This document shows positions 20,238 to 31,319 of a stretch of DNA of 64,000 nt, piece by piece. Below the pieces are notes generated by a model, which saw only the letters and a list, made by a program, of their open reading frames with translations, had not been told where the DNA came from and did no database searches. Positions within the stretch are counted from its first letter, which is position 1, and each line of letters starts with the position of its first letter. The stretch spans positions 2,418,001-2,482,000 of the forward strand of contig BSBM01001448.1 of NCBI GenBank assembly GCA_027924585.1. Direction: 5' to 3'. This DNA is from Larix kaempferi. Lineage: Eukaryota > Streptophyta > Pinopsida > Pinales > Pinaceae. A program made the translations under genes and the position numbers.

Positions 20238-22180
20238 CTAAATTTGGCCCCGGGTGAGCCACTTGCCTTGGTGCAGGAGCTGCCCTGCTTTGACAACTTG
20301 ATAAAGATGGATCCTTTGATGTCGAGTGCCCTTGATTTGTGTGTCTGCAATATGATCACTGGATGCTTGTTGTAGGCAGTCAGTGTTGAGCTCTGTTGGT
20401 GTCAACTTCTCTGCTATCTCTGAGGTGTCTAATAATGGTGGGAAATATGGTTGAAGGAGAGCCACGTTGAAGACTGGATGCAGACCAAGGAAGGGGGGAA
20501 TGTTGAGCTCAAAATCATTGTCACCCACTGCCTTGGTGATGGTGTATGGTCCATAACAGAGTGGGCAAAGATTTCGATGGGGCCCTGTAAGGTGTTCTTT
20601 CTGCAAATGCAACCAAACTTTGTCGCCCACCTGAAACTTATGTGGCACCTGATGTTGATCATGGCGCTGCTTGTACTTGGCATTAGACTTCTGTAGAATA
20701 TCCTAAACCTGTTGGCGGATATGCTGGATTCGTTCAATGAACCGGGTGGCTTTGTCAGCTTTTGGGGATGAGTCGACCGAGGTGGTCGCAAGGGGAAGTG
20801 CAACATCCATGGGGTCCAATGGTTGGAATCCCAACCCCACTTGAAAGGGGTTGTGGCCAGTTGAGCTATGCAGGGCTCGATTATAGCTATGTTGGACATA
20901 GGGAAGACTCTCGTCCCATGTGCGGGGGTGTTTTGAATTGTACATGTGCAGGATATGTATGTCCATCCGGTTGAAAACCTCGGTTTGGCCGTCGGTCTGG
21001 GGGTGGAAGGCAGTGGATTTGGTGAGCTTGGTATCCAGCAGTGACCAGAGGCTTGACTAGAATGAGCTGAGGAACCGACTGTCACGGTCTGAGATAATGG
21101 TCTGTGGGATCCCAAAATGTACCCATACTTGTTCAAAGAAGAGCTTGGCCGAGGTGGTCGCAAGGGGAAGTGCAACATCCATGGTGCCCAATGGTTGGAA
21201 TCCCAACCCCACTTGAAAGGGGCTATGGCCAGTTGAGCTATGCAGGGCTCAGTTGTAGCTATTTTGGACATAGGGAAGACTCTCGTTGCATGTGCGGGGG
21301 TGTGTTGAATTGTACATGTGTAGGATATGTCCGACCATCCGGTTGACAACCTCGGTTTGGCCGTCGGTCTGGGGGTGGAAGGAAATGGATTTGGTGAGCT
21401 TGGTATCTAGTAGTGACCAGAGGCTCGACCAAAATGAGCTGAGAAACCGACTGTCACGGTCTGAGATAATGGTCTGTGGGATCCCAAAATGTACCCATAC
21501 TCGTTCAAAGAAGAGCTTGGTAGTGGCTTCTGCTGTGATGTTCTTCTTGCAGGCGGCTAGAATCGCCATTTTGGAAAAGCGATCAACAACCACAAAAACA
21601 TAGTTGTTTCCCCTCTTGGTGGACGGGAGGCCCGACATGTAGTCCATTGAGATGGATTCCCACAGCCTGTCAGGAGTAGGAAGAGGGGTGTATAAGCCCT
21701 GTTTCTCAGTGGTCGGTTTGGAAATAACACAAGTGGTGCAGGACCTGATATACTTGTCGACATCCTGTCAAAGTTTCGGCCAGTAGAAATGTTTCTGCAT
21801 CACTACCACTGTCTTTTTGATGCCAAAGTGTCCTACTACCCGGCTGTAGTGAGCTTCCCAAATCAGCTTCGCGTGCTCGCTTGATGGAACGCAGAGATGG
21901 CCCAGACGACACAACAACTCATCTTGAAGATGGAAATTAGCAACCACTAAGTTGGTGCCCAACATTTGATATGTGGTGGAGAGGTCAAGGTCTGTCTCGT
22001 AGAGGTGGTGCCATCCAGAGGTCTCGTGGCCGCAAGAGTCTAGCACCATGGTGAGTGCCGCGACTAGAGGTCGATTGAGGTAGTCAGCAACTCGGTTGGT
22101 ACTCCCTGTTTTATATTTGATGTTGAGGTGGAACTGCTGTAAATATGTTGACCACTTTTGATGGCGGTCATTCTGCAACT
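20238..22180 (-). pseudogene. Element A RNase H end and integrase with chromodomain-like tail
   Basis: Read from 22178 down, the RNase H end (about 22178-22060) is followed by a zinc-binding HHCC-type region (HFGIKKTVVVMQKHFYWPKL, then C-x2-C). The integrase core follows, with Asp in the SMDYMSGLP segment (near 21645), Asp in ISDRDSRF and Glu in QTDGQTEV. The last 136 codons (20648-20238) hold the GPY-type segment (CYGPYTITKAVGDNDFELNIP) and a degenerate chromodomain-like end. A 372-bp in-frame duplication repeats the second half of the core, so the Asp-Glu part occurs twice. Stops and frame changes occur, for example within 20700-21250. Integrase would insert the cDNA; this copy could not be functional. 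Confidence 0.85.
20777..21520 (-). repeat. 372-bp tandem duplication inside the integrase
   Basis: Segments 20777-21148 and 21149-21520 are adjacent direct repeats of 372 bp (124 codons), starting CCGAGGTGGTCGCAAGGGG and ending GAAGAGCTTGG. Mismatches are scattered through both, so the event is not very recent. It repeats the second catalytic Asp and the Glu of the integrase core. Confidence 0.95.
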
Positions 22181-23233
22181 TCCTTGGGTCTGCATGAACT
22201 GTAGTGGCTTGTGATTAGTGTGGATGACTGTCTCCTTCCCAAGAATGTAATGTCTCCACTAGTGGTAGGCTTGTACAATGGAGTACATTTCTTTGTCGTA
22301 GGTAGGGTACTTACGGACAACATCTGATAGTGTCTCACTATGATATGCCACGGGGTGGTCGTGTTGAGTGAGAACGGCACCCACAACATAATCTAAAGCA
22401 TCTGTCTTGATCTCAAAGGGATGTTGCAGGTTCGGTAATGAGAGTACCGGTGATGAGCACAAACGATTCTTCAAGTCATCGAAGGCTTGTTGTTGGGACA
22501 TTCCCCACACAAATTTTGCCTTACCACCACCCCTAGTCACTTGGCTGAGGGCCCATGCGATATGAGAGAATCCCAGCACGAACCGGTGATAGAAATTGGC
22601 AAGGCCTAAGAAGCTCCGAAGTTCAGTGAATGTGGTTGGGGCTGGCCAGTCATGGATGACCTGGATCTTGGCTAGATCCACATGCACACCATGTCGATCA
22701 ACGATGTAGCCTAGGTAATGGACCCTGTCCATGCCGAAGGAGCATTTTTCCAAGTTTGCATATAGTTTGAGCTACCGCAGGGTGTGCAGAACCTGTTGAA
22801 TATGCTGCAAGTGTTCCTCCCAATTCTTGCTGTAGATGAGGATGTCATCCAGATACACCACTACAAAAGTATTGGTGAAAGGTCGTAGGATATCGTCCAT
22901 CATCCTCATAAATGTTGCTGGAGCATTTGTTAAGCCAAAAGGCATGACCATCCATTCAAAAAGACCTTCTTTTGACTTGAAGTCAGTCTTCCATACGTTT
23001 GTCTGTTCTATTGGGACCTGGTGGTAGCCAGACTTCAGATCAATCTTACTGAAGTATTTGGCCCCCGTGAGCTGATCAAGGAGGTATTTGATTCGGGGAA
23101 TCGGGTGCTGATTGCGGACTGTGATTTTATTCAAGGCCCGGTAATCAATGCAAAGTCGCCAGGTCCCATCTTTCTTCTGCACCAGCATGATTGGGCTCCC
23201 ACAAGGTGATGAGTTGGGACGGATGTGCCCCTT
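22181..23233 (-). pseudogene. Element A reverse transcriptase and RNase H
   Basis: The minus strand from 23233 encodes GHIRPNSSPCGSPI, LCIDYRALNK, SKIDLKSGYHQ, MPFGLTNAPATF and the catalytic YLDD (22844-22855), all typical Ty3/gypsy reverse-transcriptase motifs. A stop lies at about 22770. The thumb (SFLGLANFYHRF) and RNase H (FEIKTDALDYVVGAVLTQ) follow in 22753-22259, then the frame shifts near 22250. The N-terminal part of this protein lies 36 kb away at 59500-59985, because B inserted exactly here; the two halves align once B is removed. The normal role is copying genomic RNA into cDNA. Confidence 0.92.
23229..23233. repeat. Target-site duplication of element B, left copy
   Basis: CCCTT precedes the TGTCAC terminus of B and recurs at 59495-59499 after the closing GTGACA. 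Confidence 0.95.
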
Positions 23234-24771
23234 TGTCACATACCCACCTATCTATCCAATTCGTGAAAGGGAACATGATGGAAAATCCTGGGGCTTTTAC
23301 ATAAACTCAACCCATACATTAGATTTTACAGCAAAAAAATACATGTGTGCAGATGTAATTCAATTAAACATGCACAGCGGAATGAAAACCTCATCCACAC
23401 ACATTACATGCTGCCATTCAAATTAACACAGCGAACAAATTAAATACATTGCAAAAGTAAAATACACATGGAGAATATACTTATCTCAATGTAATGTTGT
23501 CCCCAACAACTAGCTATGTTGCTGCAACATTCCTCCCAACCGTAGGTCTCTGCCCAGCCTTTATTATTTCAGCACTCAGAGATCACCCCCGAGCTGGGCA
23601 TGATATCTACAAGGGAAAAGGGGATTTCAAACTCATACACAGCCAAATAATCATTTGGATCTAAGCCAAGCCAGACCACTGTTGGGTTTATCAGACTAAG
23701 TCTGAACCCTCTTCATTTGTGGATGGTTCCACTCAAGCTCAATAAAAAACAATGGAGACCCAATTCAACCCCAACAATCTTCCTCACACACAAAAAACTC
23801 ATAAACTGGGCATGGGTACACATAACAGCAAAACCCCAAGTGTTGGGTATGGATGGAAAACGTGGGCAACCCAAAAACGAAGTGAGAAATGGGGAAAACA
23901 ACCTTGGGAAGGCAATTTCATTTTCAGAAAACGTCCATGGGCATTCAGAGAGTAGCAATGCTCTCTACAAACCCCAAATCGTGCTCTCTCCTTCCCAACA
24001 GGTGTGTAATACAAAAACGAGTTCCTAGCAATGCCAGAAAGGAAGGAAAACACTGGAAATCAGTAGAGAAAAATGCCCATACAGCTCCCAACAGGCCTAC
24101 AACACAAAAACACCCTCTTCCCAGCTAGAAGACCCAGCGAAACCAGAAAAACGTGGCTGGAAAATGCCCAGGCAGTTCCAAAAATGCCCAACAAGCTCCC
24201 AAAATGCCCAGCAAGCTCCAAAAACATGAGAGAGTGAAGTTTGACCATGAATAATGGCTTGGGAAGGCAATTTGTGGGTGTTTTCTTGCCCAAGAAGGAG
24301 AAACACGATTTTCCATGAAGGTGGCTTACCCATACTTGAATTTGGATAGCCATACCTCCCCAATCCCCAAGGCATTAACTACTTCACCCAACTCTTGGGA
24401 GAAATGAATGATTGGGCACTAAAGTCAACATGGGTAGTTGATGGTTGATGGGTTCTCTCATTGACACTTGGCTTGACTTGATTGGCTCAAGGGTTTGAGT
24501 ATTTCCCTCCCAATTTCCTTGTAACATCATGCCCCCATCTCTTATTGCATTGCATAGCTAGCTGTGGGAATTTATATTAAGATGCATATTTACAATTCCC
24601 ATGGTTCACTAGCACATGGGTAGCATATTTTCAAATACTTGCCTCTTCTAGATCGAGCGTTCACTAGCGGGGCCTTGTCCTTGAGTTCCACGCTAGGAAT
24701 CATACATAATATGCATACATTATTTACATTATAGCCAAAATATTATAAGGGTCAAAATGGGGGACGTGACA
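23234..24771 (-). repeat. Element B 3' LTR (1538 bp)
   Basis: TG...CA ended and highly similar to 57915-59494. Near 24165-24225 it has three units of a roughly 20-bp repeat (ATGCCCAGCAAGCTCC type), where the other LTR has five. This accounts for the 42-bp length difference. ORFs seen on both strands are shared because the LTRs are copies, not because of coding constraint. Confidence 0.93.
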
Positions 24772-24790
24772 TTCCCCTCCCCTTGGAATA
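24772..24790 (-). other. Element B polypurine tract
   Basis: The minus-strand sequence CCAAGGGGAGGGGAA abuts the 3' LTR. It marks the plus-strand primer and the element's orientation. Confidence 0.85.
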
Positions 24791-24880
24791 ACACCGTCCT
24801 CTGTGTTCCAATACCTAGGAATACATACACGTTATATACATGTCCAAAATTCACAAAATATGGTAGGTGTGTCCTGCATC

Positions 24881-25324
24881 TCACCCTTTACTTGGGTTTT
24901 CGGGACCAAGTCCTTTTGTCTTCACAAACTTCTCTTGCTGACTTGGACCTTCTAGCTCTGCATGAGGGCATTGTTCCAAAACAATCCCTTCCCTTTCTTT
25001 ACCTTCTCGTTGATCTACAAGTCTGGAAACTTTATGGAGGCTACCCTCTTGATGTTCCATTGTTGGGCAGTCGCAACGGCAATGATTTCCTCCACATGCC
25101 CACCATTTCATTGGTTGCTTTACCTTTTCTTGCTCAAATTCCTTTGAGTCTTCCCACCTGGAACGTTTCTTAATCGACCGATTGGATGAGTGCTTCTTCA
25201 TTGATCCACTTTCCTTTCCCTTACTGATTGCTCCCAGAATGATTTTTACCTCTTTTTGTAGACGAATAGAGTCCTGCAAAACCTCATGGTTCATCTCATT
25301 TTGTTGCCTCTGTAGCTTGAGCAT
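24881..25324 (-). pseudogene. Element B gag-like remnant
   Basis: A 147-codon minus-strand ORF. The N-terminal third is rich in Gln, Glu and Lys and could form a coiled coil (QRQQNEMNHEVLQDSIRLQK). A basic stretch (SSNRSIKKRSRWEDSKE) leads to WWACGGNHCRCDCP, which resembles a gag zinc knuckle C-x2-C-x4-H-x4-C with altered spacing. No protease or polymerase follows; the purine tract lies about 90 bp further on. Retrotransposon gag C-terminus is the best reading. The position at the 3' end suggests an internal deletion removed pol. Confidence 0.5.
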
Positions 25325-25394
25325 CTCTCCAAGATTTTCTTGGGTTTTTTTACAATTGTTTGAAGAAGACTTTCAGCCAAATCTAATAGCCCTT

Positions 25395-26964
25395 GGTCTG
25401 CCGCCATGGTCAATGTGAACAACTGACCACTCTTACTAGCAACACTTGCTTGTGTCGGATGCAACCAATTGTTTCAATTTCTCCTTGTGAAATTGATCAT
25501 GGAAACTCTTTGTTAGGACAAGCATAATATAAACATTAAAATTAGTCAATTATTTCCCAATTGACATGGAACATTCATGCTTCACTGATGCGACTTCCAA
25601 ATTTTTCATGCTTTCCCAACGTACACATGATCTCTTTCATATTCATCCTTTCACAATGAAATAACTATCATTCACAATTTAATTTAAGCAAATACACACA
25701 TTCTTCTTCTAGTCATGACATGCATTCAACAATTCTTTGTTTTATAAATGCATCAATTAAAAGGAAAGAGAAGAGTAAGAGTTTCTCCTTCTTAGTTTGG
25801 TTTTATTACGGAGCTATGCCATCACTGTGGTTTCATGCTCCTTAGTCTCTTTCACATTAATATGAATGCTTGAATTGCCCTTTATTGGCTATGACACTTA
25901 GTGTCTAAGGTCTGTCTAAAGCTTTTCAACTTGGGTACCCCTTCCCATTCTGCTTACAGAACCTCTGGTTGCTAGGACCCACTCATGTTCACTAGAACCA
26001 TATTTTATTACTACTCATATCGAGCTCTTTAGGACGGTCATATATCCATATGCATCCCTATGATGCCTTCCTGATCCTTGCTTCCAACAATACCTACACT
26101 CAAACATTGAATCAATTCACATGTTTAGTTTATTTCATAAGGTTCTTCTCTAAACAAGAGTTTGAGAAATCATAACCAAATCATATACACACGTATATTC
26201 ATAAGCAAGAAGCTGCAAGGTAACCAAATACTTATTTGTATTGGATGTCTTCACTTTATTCCATGAGATCCTTCTTTTCCTTGCAAGCCTTCGATTTCCC
26301 ATGGACACGATTATGAATGTTGGGCCAGCACGTAGGCTACTCCACAATCATTCGAATAGGCAATGCCATGCCAGTACGTTGACTGGTTTTATTAATTATT
26401 TAAGGGGTGTTGAGCCAACGTACACACTTCTTTACCATATCAAATAGTTAATGCCCAACTAGTCACTCTCTGGACTTATCAAGAACTTTATAGCATTCAA
26501 CCAGCTACTCCCTCGATTTCTCAATAATTTATATCAACCACTAATTTACTCTCTGGATTTACCAACAATTTATAGTCTTTTAGGGTCTTTCCTTCCTGCA
26601 ATGACCAAGGTTTCCAACAAAGAAACAATAGTGTATCAGCTTAGCTGTTAGAAGACTTATACCTGAAATCTTCATTATTCCAAACAAGACATAAATGAAA
26701 ATGAATAATTATCTATATTGCGCGTTTCCCCTCTGGTCCACAGGGTCCTGCTTCGCTTTGCAAGCCTTGGGATCGCCTATGGACTTGGATATAGTTAATG
26801 CTTAACCAGTACACCTCTCCATTGGCTGGATTTACCAAGCATTTGGTGGTGCCCAACCAGTCCCATACCTGGTTGGCCCTCTCTAGTGCCGAGCTAGCAC
26901 ATTCGTCTGGGTCATCGACTAATGGAAGAAAACTGCACCACCTGACCATTATAGGTCAAGGCTA
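25395..26964. other. Element B interior, noncoding
   Basis: No coding frame is recognised. Two diverged copies of a block of about 100 bp occur at about 26255-26330 and 26718-26800. Each includes (C/T)TTGCAAGCCTT and a (C/T)C(C/T)ATGGAC motif. Element C interrupts at 26964/26965; the sequence resumes at 47965. Confidence 0.5.
26960..26964. repeat. Target-site duplication of element C, left copy
   Basis: GGCTA precedes the TGTTGATGCC terminus; GGCTC follows the other LTR at 47965-47969. Four of five bases match, so one has mutated. Confidence 0.8.
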
Positions 26965-27895
26965 TGTTGATGCCTCAAAGATCGCAGCATCAAGCAGAAA
27001 GGGATTCTCCCCGGTAAACTATCCCAATTAGATTGTCCACCGTTTGGTATGGGGAATCCGTCCGATTAGCGGTTCTGGCTACCGCTATATTTGGAGATTT
27101 GTTCTTTTACACCAGTTATGGCCCGATCCATCATTATTTTTTGATTTTATTGTTAAAATGATATGCAAATTCCTAAACTAATTTAATCTAAATGTAGAGC
27201 TTGAAACAAATCTATATCTAAGACTGAAATAAATCTAATTTATCCTTGCAAGGAGCAAACTGTAAATATGAGCAATGTGCTAAAAGAAGTATCTAAAGAT
27301 CCATAGATAACCATTAAATCACAAAGATACATCTACAACAAGAGATTAAAGATATAAAAGATAGCTTTTAATCCATGTGAAAGCATTCTATTACTCATTT
27401 AGGAAAACATCATTGCACAGAAAATAGTGAGATCATTCATCAGACAGAAACAATTCTGAACAACAAGGAAAGATCTCACAGCAGTGTTAAAATGTTATAA
27501 GAATAATCCAGCATGCATCAAGTCCACTTTTCCAGGCAAAATAAATGTCTCCCTCGGGCTCTTAATTAGGAAAAAATCGCTTCCCTGAAGCTCATTACAA
27601 AATAGTTCGTACAAGCTAAGAAGCTTCCTTTTCACTGCAAAAAAAGTCCCTCGCCTTTCCTTCTAACCTTCTATTTATAACTTTACAAAGCGCCCCTTGG
27701 GTTGACAAGTGTACCCTAATTCTATCACCTCCCTCCTTGGATTTCATAGTATCCTTACAAAGCCTCTGAATACGTTGAAGAGTTCACACATAGGACAAAA
27801 ATATGGACCAGCTGTCCTTTTAGAACATTTATACAAAAGGAAGAATTTCAGTTTTTTTTAACTTGATTAAAACAAAAATAAGAATGATCTGTCTA

Positions 27896-30800
27896 TTATG
27901 TTGGGGCTTCTGCCTGCTGATTCGAAGACACGCCTCCACCAACCGACTCACTTGAAACTACCGGGCCATCTATACTTTGAATGTATGAGGTCCTATGGCT
28001 GATATCCTTTACGATAAGCTTGCTACGGGAAGATACTGTTGCCTGGGACGTTATTTCATGCTTATGAAGGTTTGATTTGATCTGTGCTTTTCCTTGTGTA
28101 GCCTCTTTTGCCATTACTTCCAGTAAGTAAATATGTATTGCAGGCTGGAAAATGAACTGTTGAAATTCGTCCTAAGTCAATACCTTTATCTTCTTGATGC
28201 AAGCCAAGTCATCGTCCAGCTCGTTCTGCAACTCAAACACTCGGTCTTCTTCTTTTGGGAAATCATAAATGGAGGCGAGGATAACGAGATGCCATTTTCT
28301 AAGCGATCCCCTGAGTGTCGAATAGATGGAAAAACACTTATGGACCGTCCTTTTGATTTCTGAACTTAGCTTGGTACCGTAATCTCTTGCGAATTCAAGA
28401 ATTTCTATGTCCACATCCAATTCATCCCCTGTAGGGGCGCGTAAGTGTGAAGGGAGCTAAGATTTTCCCTTTTTCCACTAAGATTGTTGTTTCAGCTTCT
28501 GTACATGATCTGCAAACCTTTTTCAAGTCCTTAGGGCTTTGGTTTCAATTGTTTTCATATTCTTAATCATCTCTTTCATGCTCCAAATCTCTTCCGAGAT
28601 CAGTACTAGCAGCTGATGAATTTTAGTCCGCATATCACATGCTTGTTTGACGTGGACAAATTTTGCTGGTCTTCCATTGCCTCTTTGAGCTGTCTTTCTA
28701 GTTGTTCCTTTTCTTGAATCATCCCTTCACATTCTTGCTGATGGAGCTAGATTTGCTAAGCCCTGTTTGCTTCGAGTTCCTCCAATTCTGTTACCCGAGC
28801 ATTCAGATTCTCCAGCTCACCTTCAGAGACAACCAATTGCATTTCTAAGGAGTTCTTCTCATTCTTGAGTTGGAGAAGTCCTAAGTTGAGCACCATATGC
28901 TCTCCTAACAACGCATTGTATTTCTCCTTCAGTTTGTTTGCACCAGATCTTAAGGCACTGTTCCCTGTAATGCTTTATCTTTTTTTTCAAAAAATCAATA
29001 GTAGCTTTAGTTTCCTTAGCTAATGCCATGGTGCATTGAGCTTGGAATGTGGAGTCATCATCAGTTCCTTGGACCAATGTTTTCTCTGTTATCCATAGTT
29101 CATAATCATCCTCCTCGGTTTCCACATTCTTTGTCTTGGCTTCCATTTTCTTTACTCTCCTATCAATGATGACCCTTTTCTTCTCACTAAAATATATAGT
29201 ATCCAGGTCTGCTATTTTGCGCTGCTTCCTGGGGTTATATGGGGTCATCTCTAAGCTCCCTGAATAGGCACCTTCTTCCTGAGTTCCCCTTGAAGTGCAT
29301 ATCAATGGTGGGTCTACTTCCATATCTGTCGGAGTAGATGGCTCCGGCTCGAGAGACTTCTTTGTCTGCTCTTTCCCCTTCTCTCCTACTGACTCTTCTT
29401 GCTGTGTCTGCAATCCATCTGCTCCTTCAGACAGGGGCCTTTGCTCTTCCTCATGTTGTTGCTTGGAAGCTTGCTCTTGGGATGCCTGATCTTCTCTTTC
29501 TTTCTGAATCCTGGCAGCCTCCTCTTGTTGTTCCAACTGAGAGGCTTGCCCTTGGTCTTGCTGCTGCTTGAGAGCTTTCTCTTGGAGCACTCTATCCTGC
29601 TCCATTTCTGATGGGTCCCCTGATTGTGAGGTTGATGCCTCCTGCTATCTTTGGATCAAACCGATAGGTTTGGGGCTTGGATCTTTCACAGCTTTTGTAT
29701 TGTAATGCTTTCCTAACTCAGTTAGGTTATGGGCGCTCCTGCAAAATTCCTCGTCTCGGTCCGCCGCATGAGCATATTCAAAGGAGAGCTTAAGGTCAAG
29801 GCAATGCCTGCTTACCACACCGTTGGGGTCATGCCTTCTGAAAGGGACTGAGCCAAAATGGAAAACATCTAAGCCTTGAGCGTAATTTTCCCCTTCTCTT
29901 TCTCTTGGGAGGCTCTAAGCTCCAATGGTAAATGGCATGGGAGGATACATGGCCTTTCTTCGGTTTTTTAAGAACTTGCTTATTGCGTCGGTGCCGAAGA
30001 GTTGTCTCATGGCCTCCTTATGAATTACAAAATCTGTAACATACCGAGGGAACATAAATGGCTCATGAGTCCCTCCTCTCATCCTGATGTCTGTGTCTTC
30101 TGCACTGTGATAATAGTCCCCAAATCATTCAATGATGGGCATGGCATTCTCCGACATACAATCTGGTTCTTGAACGAAGATAAACTGGTACAATAGCATG
30201 ATAAACCTCTCGCAAATCATCTTGCAGTGGTTTGCGTATTTACTTGCCCATGTACACTGGTAAGCTATGAAGAGAGCTGTTTCATTTGGCTTCCATGAGC
30301 AACCCAAGTCCGGGAACGAATGCTTGCTTAGCAGGCAATCAATCAGGTATGAAGACATGAAGAAATCTGCCTTCTTTTGGGCTAGTCCTCCTTGGGCTGC
30401 CGTTAACTCTGAGGCCAAGCTATATCAAAATTATTTCAGCCCAGTTGAAGATGGTGCCTTTTGTAGCTATGTGAAACATCACCGGCACCCATCCTATCTT
30501 AAACACATTGCCATTAGGCATGCTGAAGAGTCTACTCAACATCAGGATGATGAACCTGGAAGGGGTTTTTAGGAGATTTCTCTCATATACATTATTCTGC
30601 CTCCTCCTGATCTGCCTGTCATTTATAGTCATCTTACGGGCAGTTTCTAGCAAATCTGTTTGATGCTTTTCCATCCATTCATCGTCTTAAAAAGCCTTGG
30701 GTGAAGGCAATCTGTAGGCTGCAACAACATGCTCGACAACAAAAGATGCTAGGTTTAACCCATTTTTATCAGTCATGAGCCTTGTGTCCGTCCAGATGTT

Positions 30801-31112
30801 AGGAATAAGCCATCCAATAACTTTAGAACAAGGGAATAGCTCTGGTCGAGTTGTTGCCTTATGCAAATGAGACCTTCTGATGTTGGCATACACTAGGGCA
30901 TCCTCTATAGAAGTTGTTGAACTATCTTGAGCTATGATGAATCTATATAGATCACCCCATTGCAATTCAGGAGCAGATCTCCCAGGGGAAACACCAGTGG
31001 TAGCTTGCGTGCCAGCAAACATCGTGACGAGAGAAGTATCCAATAGAACTTCAACCTCTGAGTCTGAGGTTACTTTCTGAGCTTCCTTCTCCTTTGCTGA
31101 CTTCCTATGCAT
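27896..31112 (-). pseudogene. ORF inside element C 3' LTR, unknown protein, broken
   Basis: From ATG at 31112 to TAA at 27896 the minus strand holds a decayed frame of about 1,070 codons, with one frameshift near 30420 and several stops. The N-terminal 400 residues look globular, with segments LQWGDLYRFIIAQDS, KVIGWLIPNIWTDTRL and FFMSSYLIDCLL. A Gln/Glu-rich coiled coil (29605-29400), an acidic stretch, a Lys-rich coiled coil and a C-terminal domain (ILEFARDYGTKLSSEI) follow. I do not recognise the family. The layout is distantly reminiscent of plant mobile-domain or transposon-protein genes, but key motifs are missing. A splice-acceptor-like CTCACCACAG lies just upstream of the ATG. The same ORF is in the other LTR. 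Confidence 0.7.
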
Positions 31113-31319
31113 GGTAATCCTGTGGTGAGCAAGGCAGTACCAAAAGACTTTAGTTAGACCACTGTACCAAGCATTAGCAACACTCTACGACAAAGTCAAA
31201 ATATAACATTTTCATAACATAGAGGTTGTCTAAAACAAACATAATTATCTTCATTTCACATGTAAGCTCAATTCAACAATGTCCCTTCATGCTAAACAAA
31301 GACAACAAATCAGGACAAA

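Noticed and set aside
23713-24375. Paired ORFs on both strands repeated at 58394-59112
   Set aside because: These lie in the two LTRs of element B; similarity reflects LTR identity. No family match.
24757-25173. 138-codon plus-strand ORF
   Set aside because: It is antisense to the gag-like ORF and overlaps the LTR end and purine tract of B.
29295-29611. Plus-strand ORFs rich in Leu and Ser opposite the coiled coil (also 43031-43347)
   Set aside because: They are the antisense of Gln/Glu codons in the LTR ORF; conserved only because the LTRs are copies.
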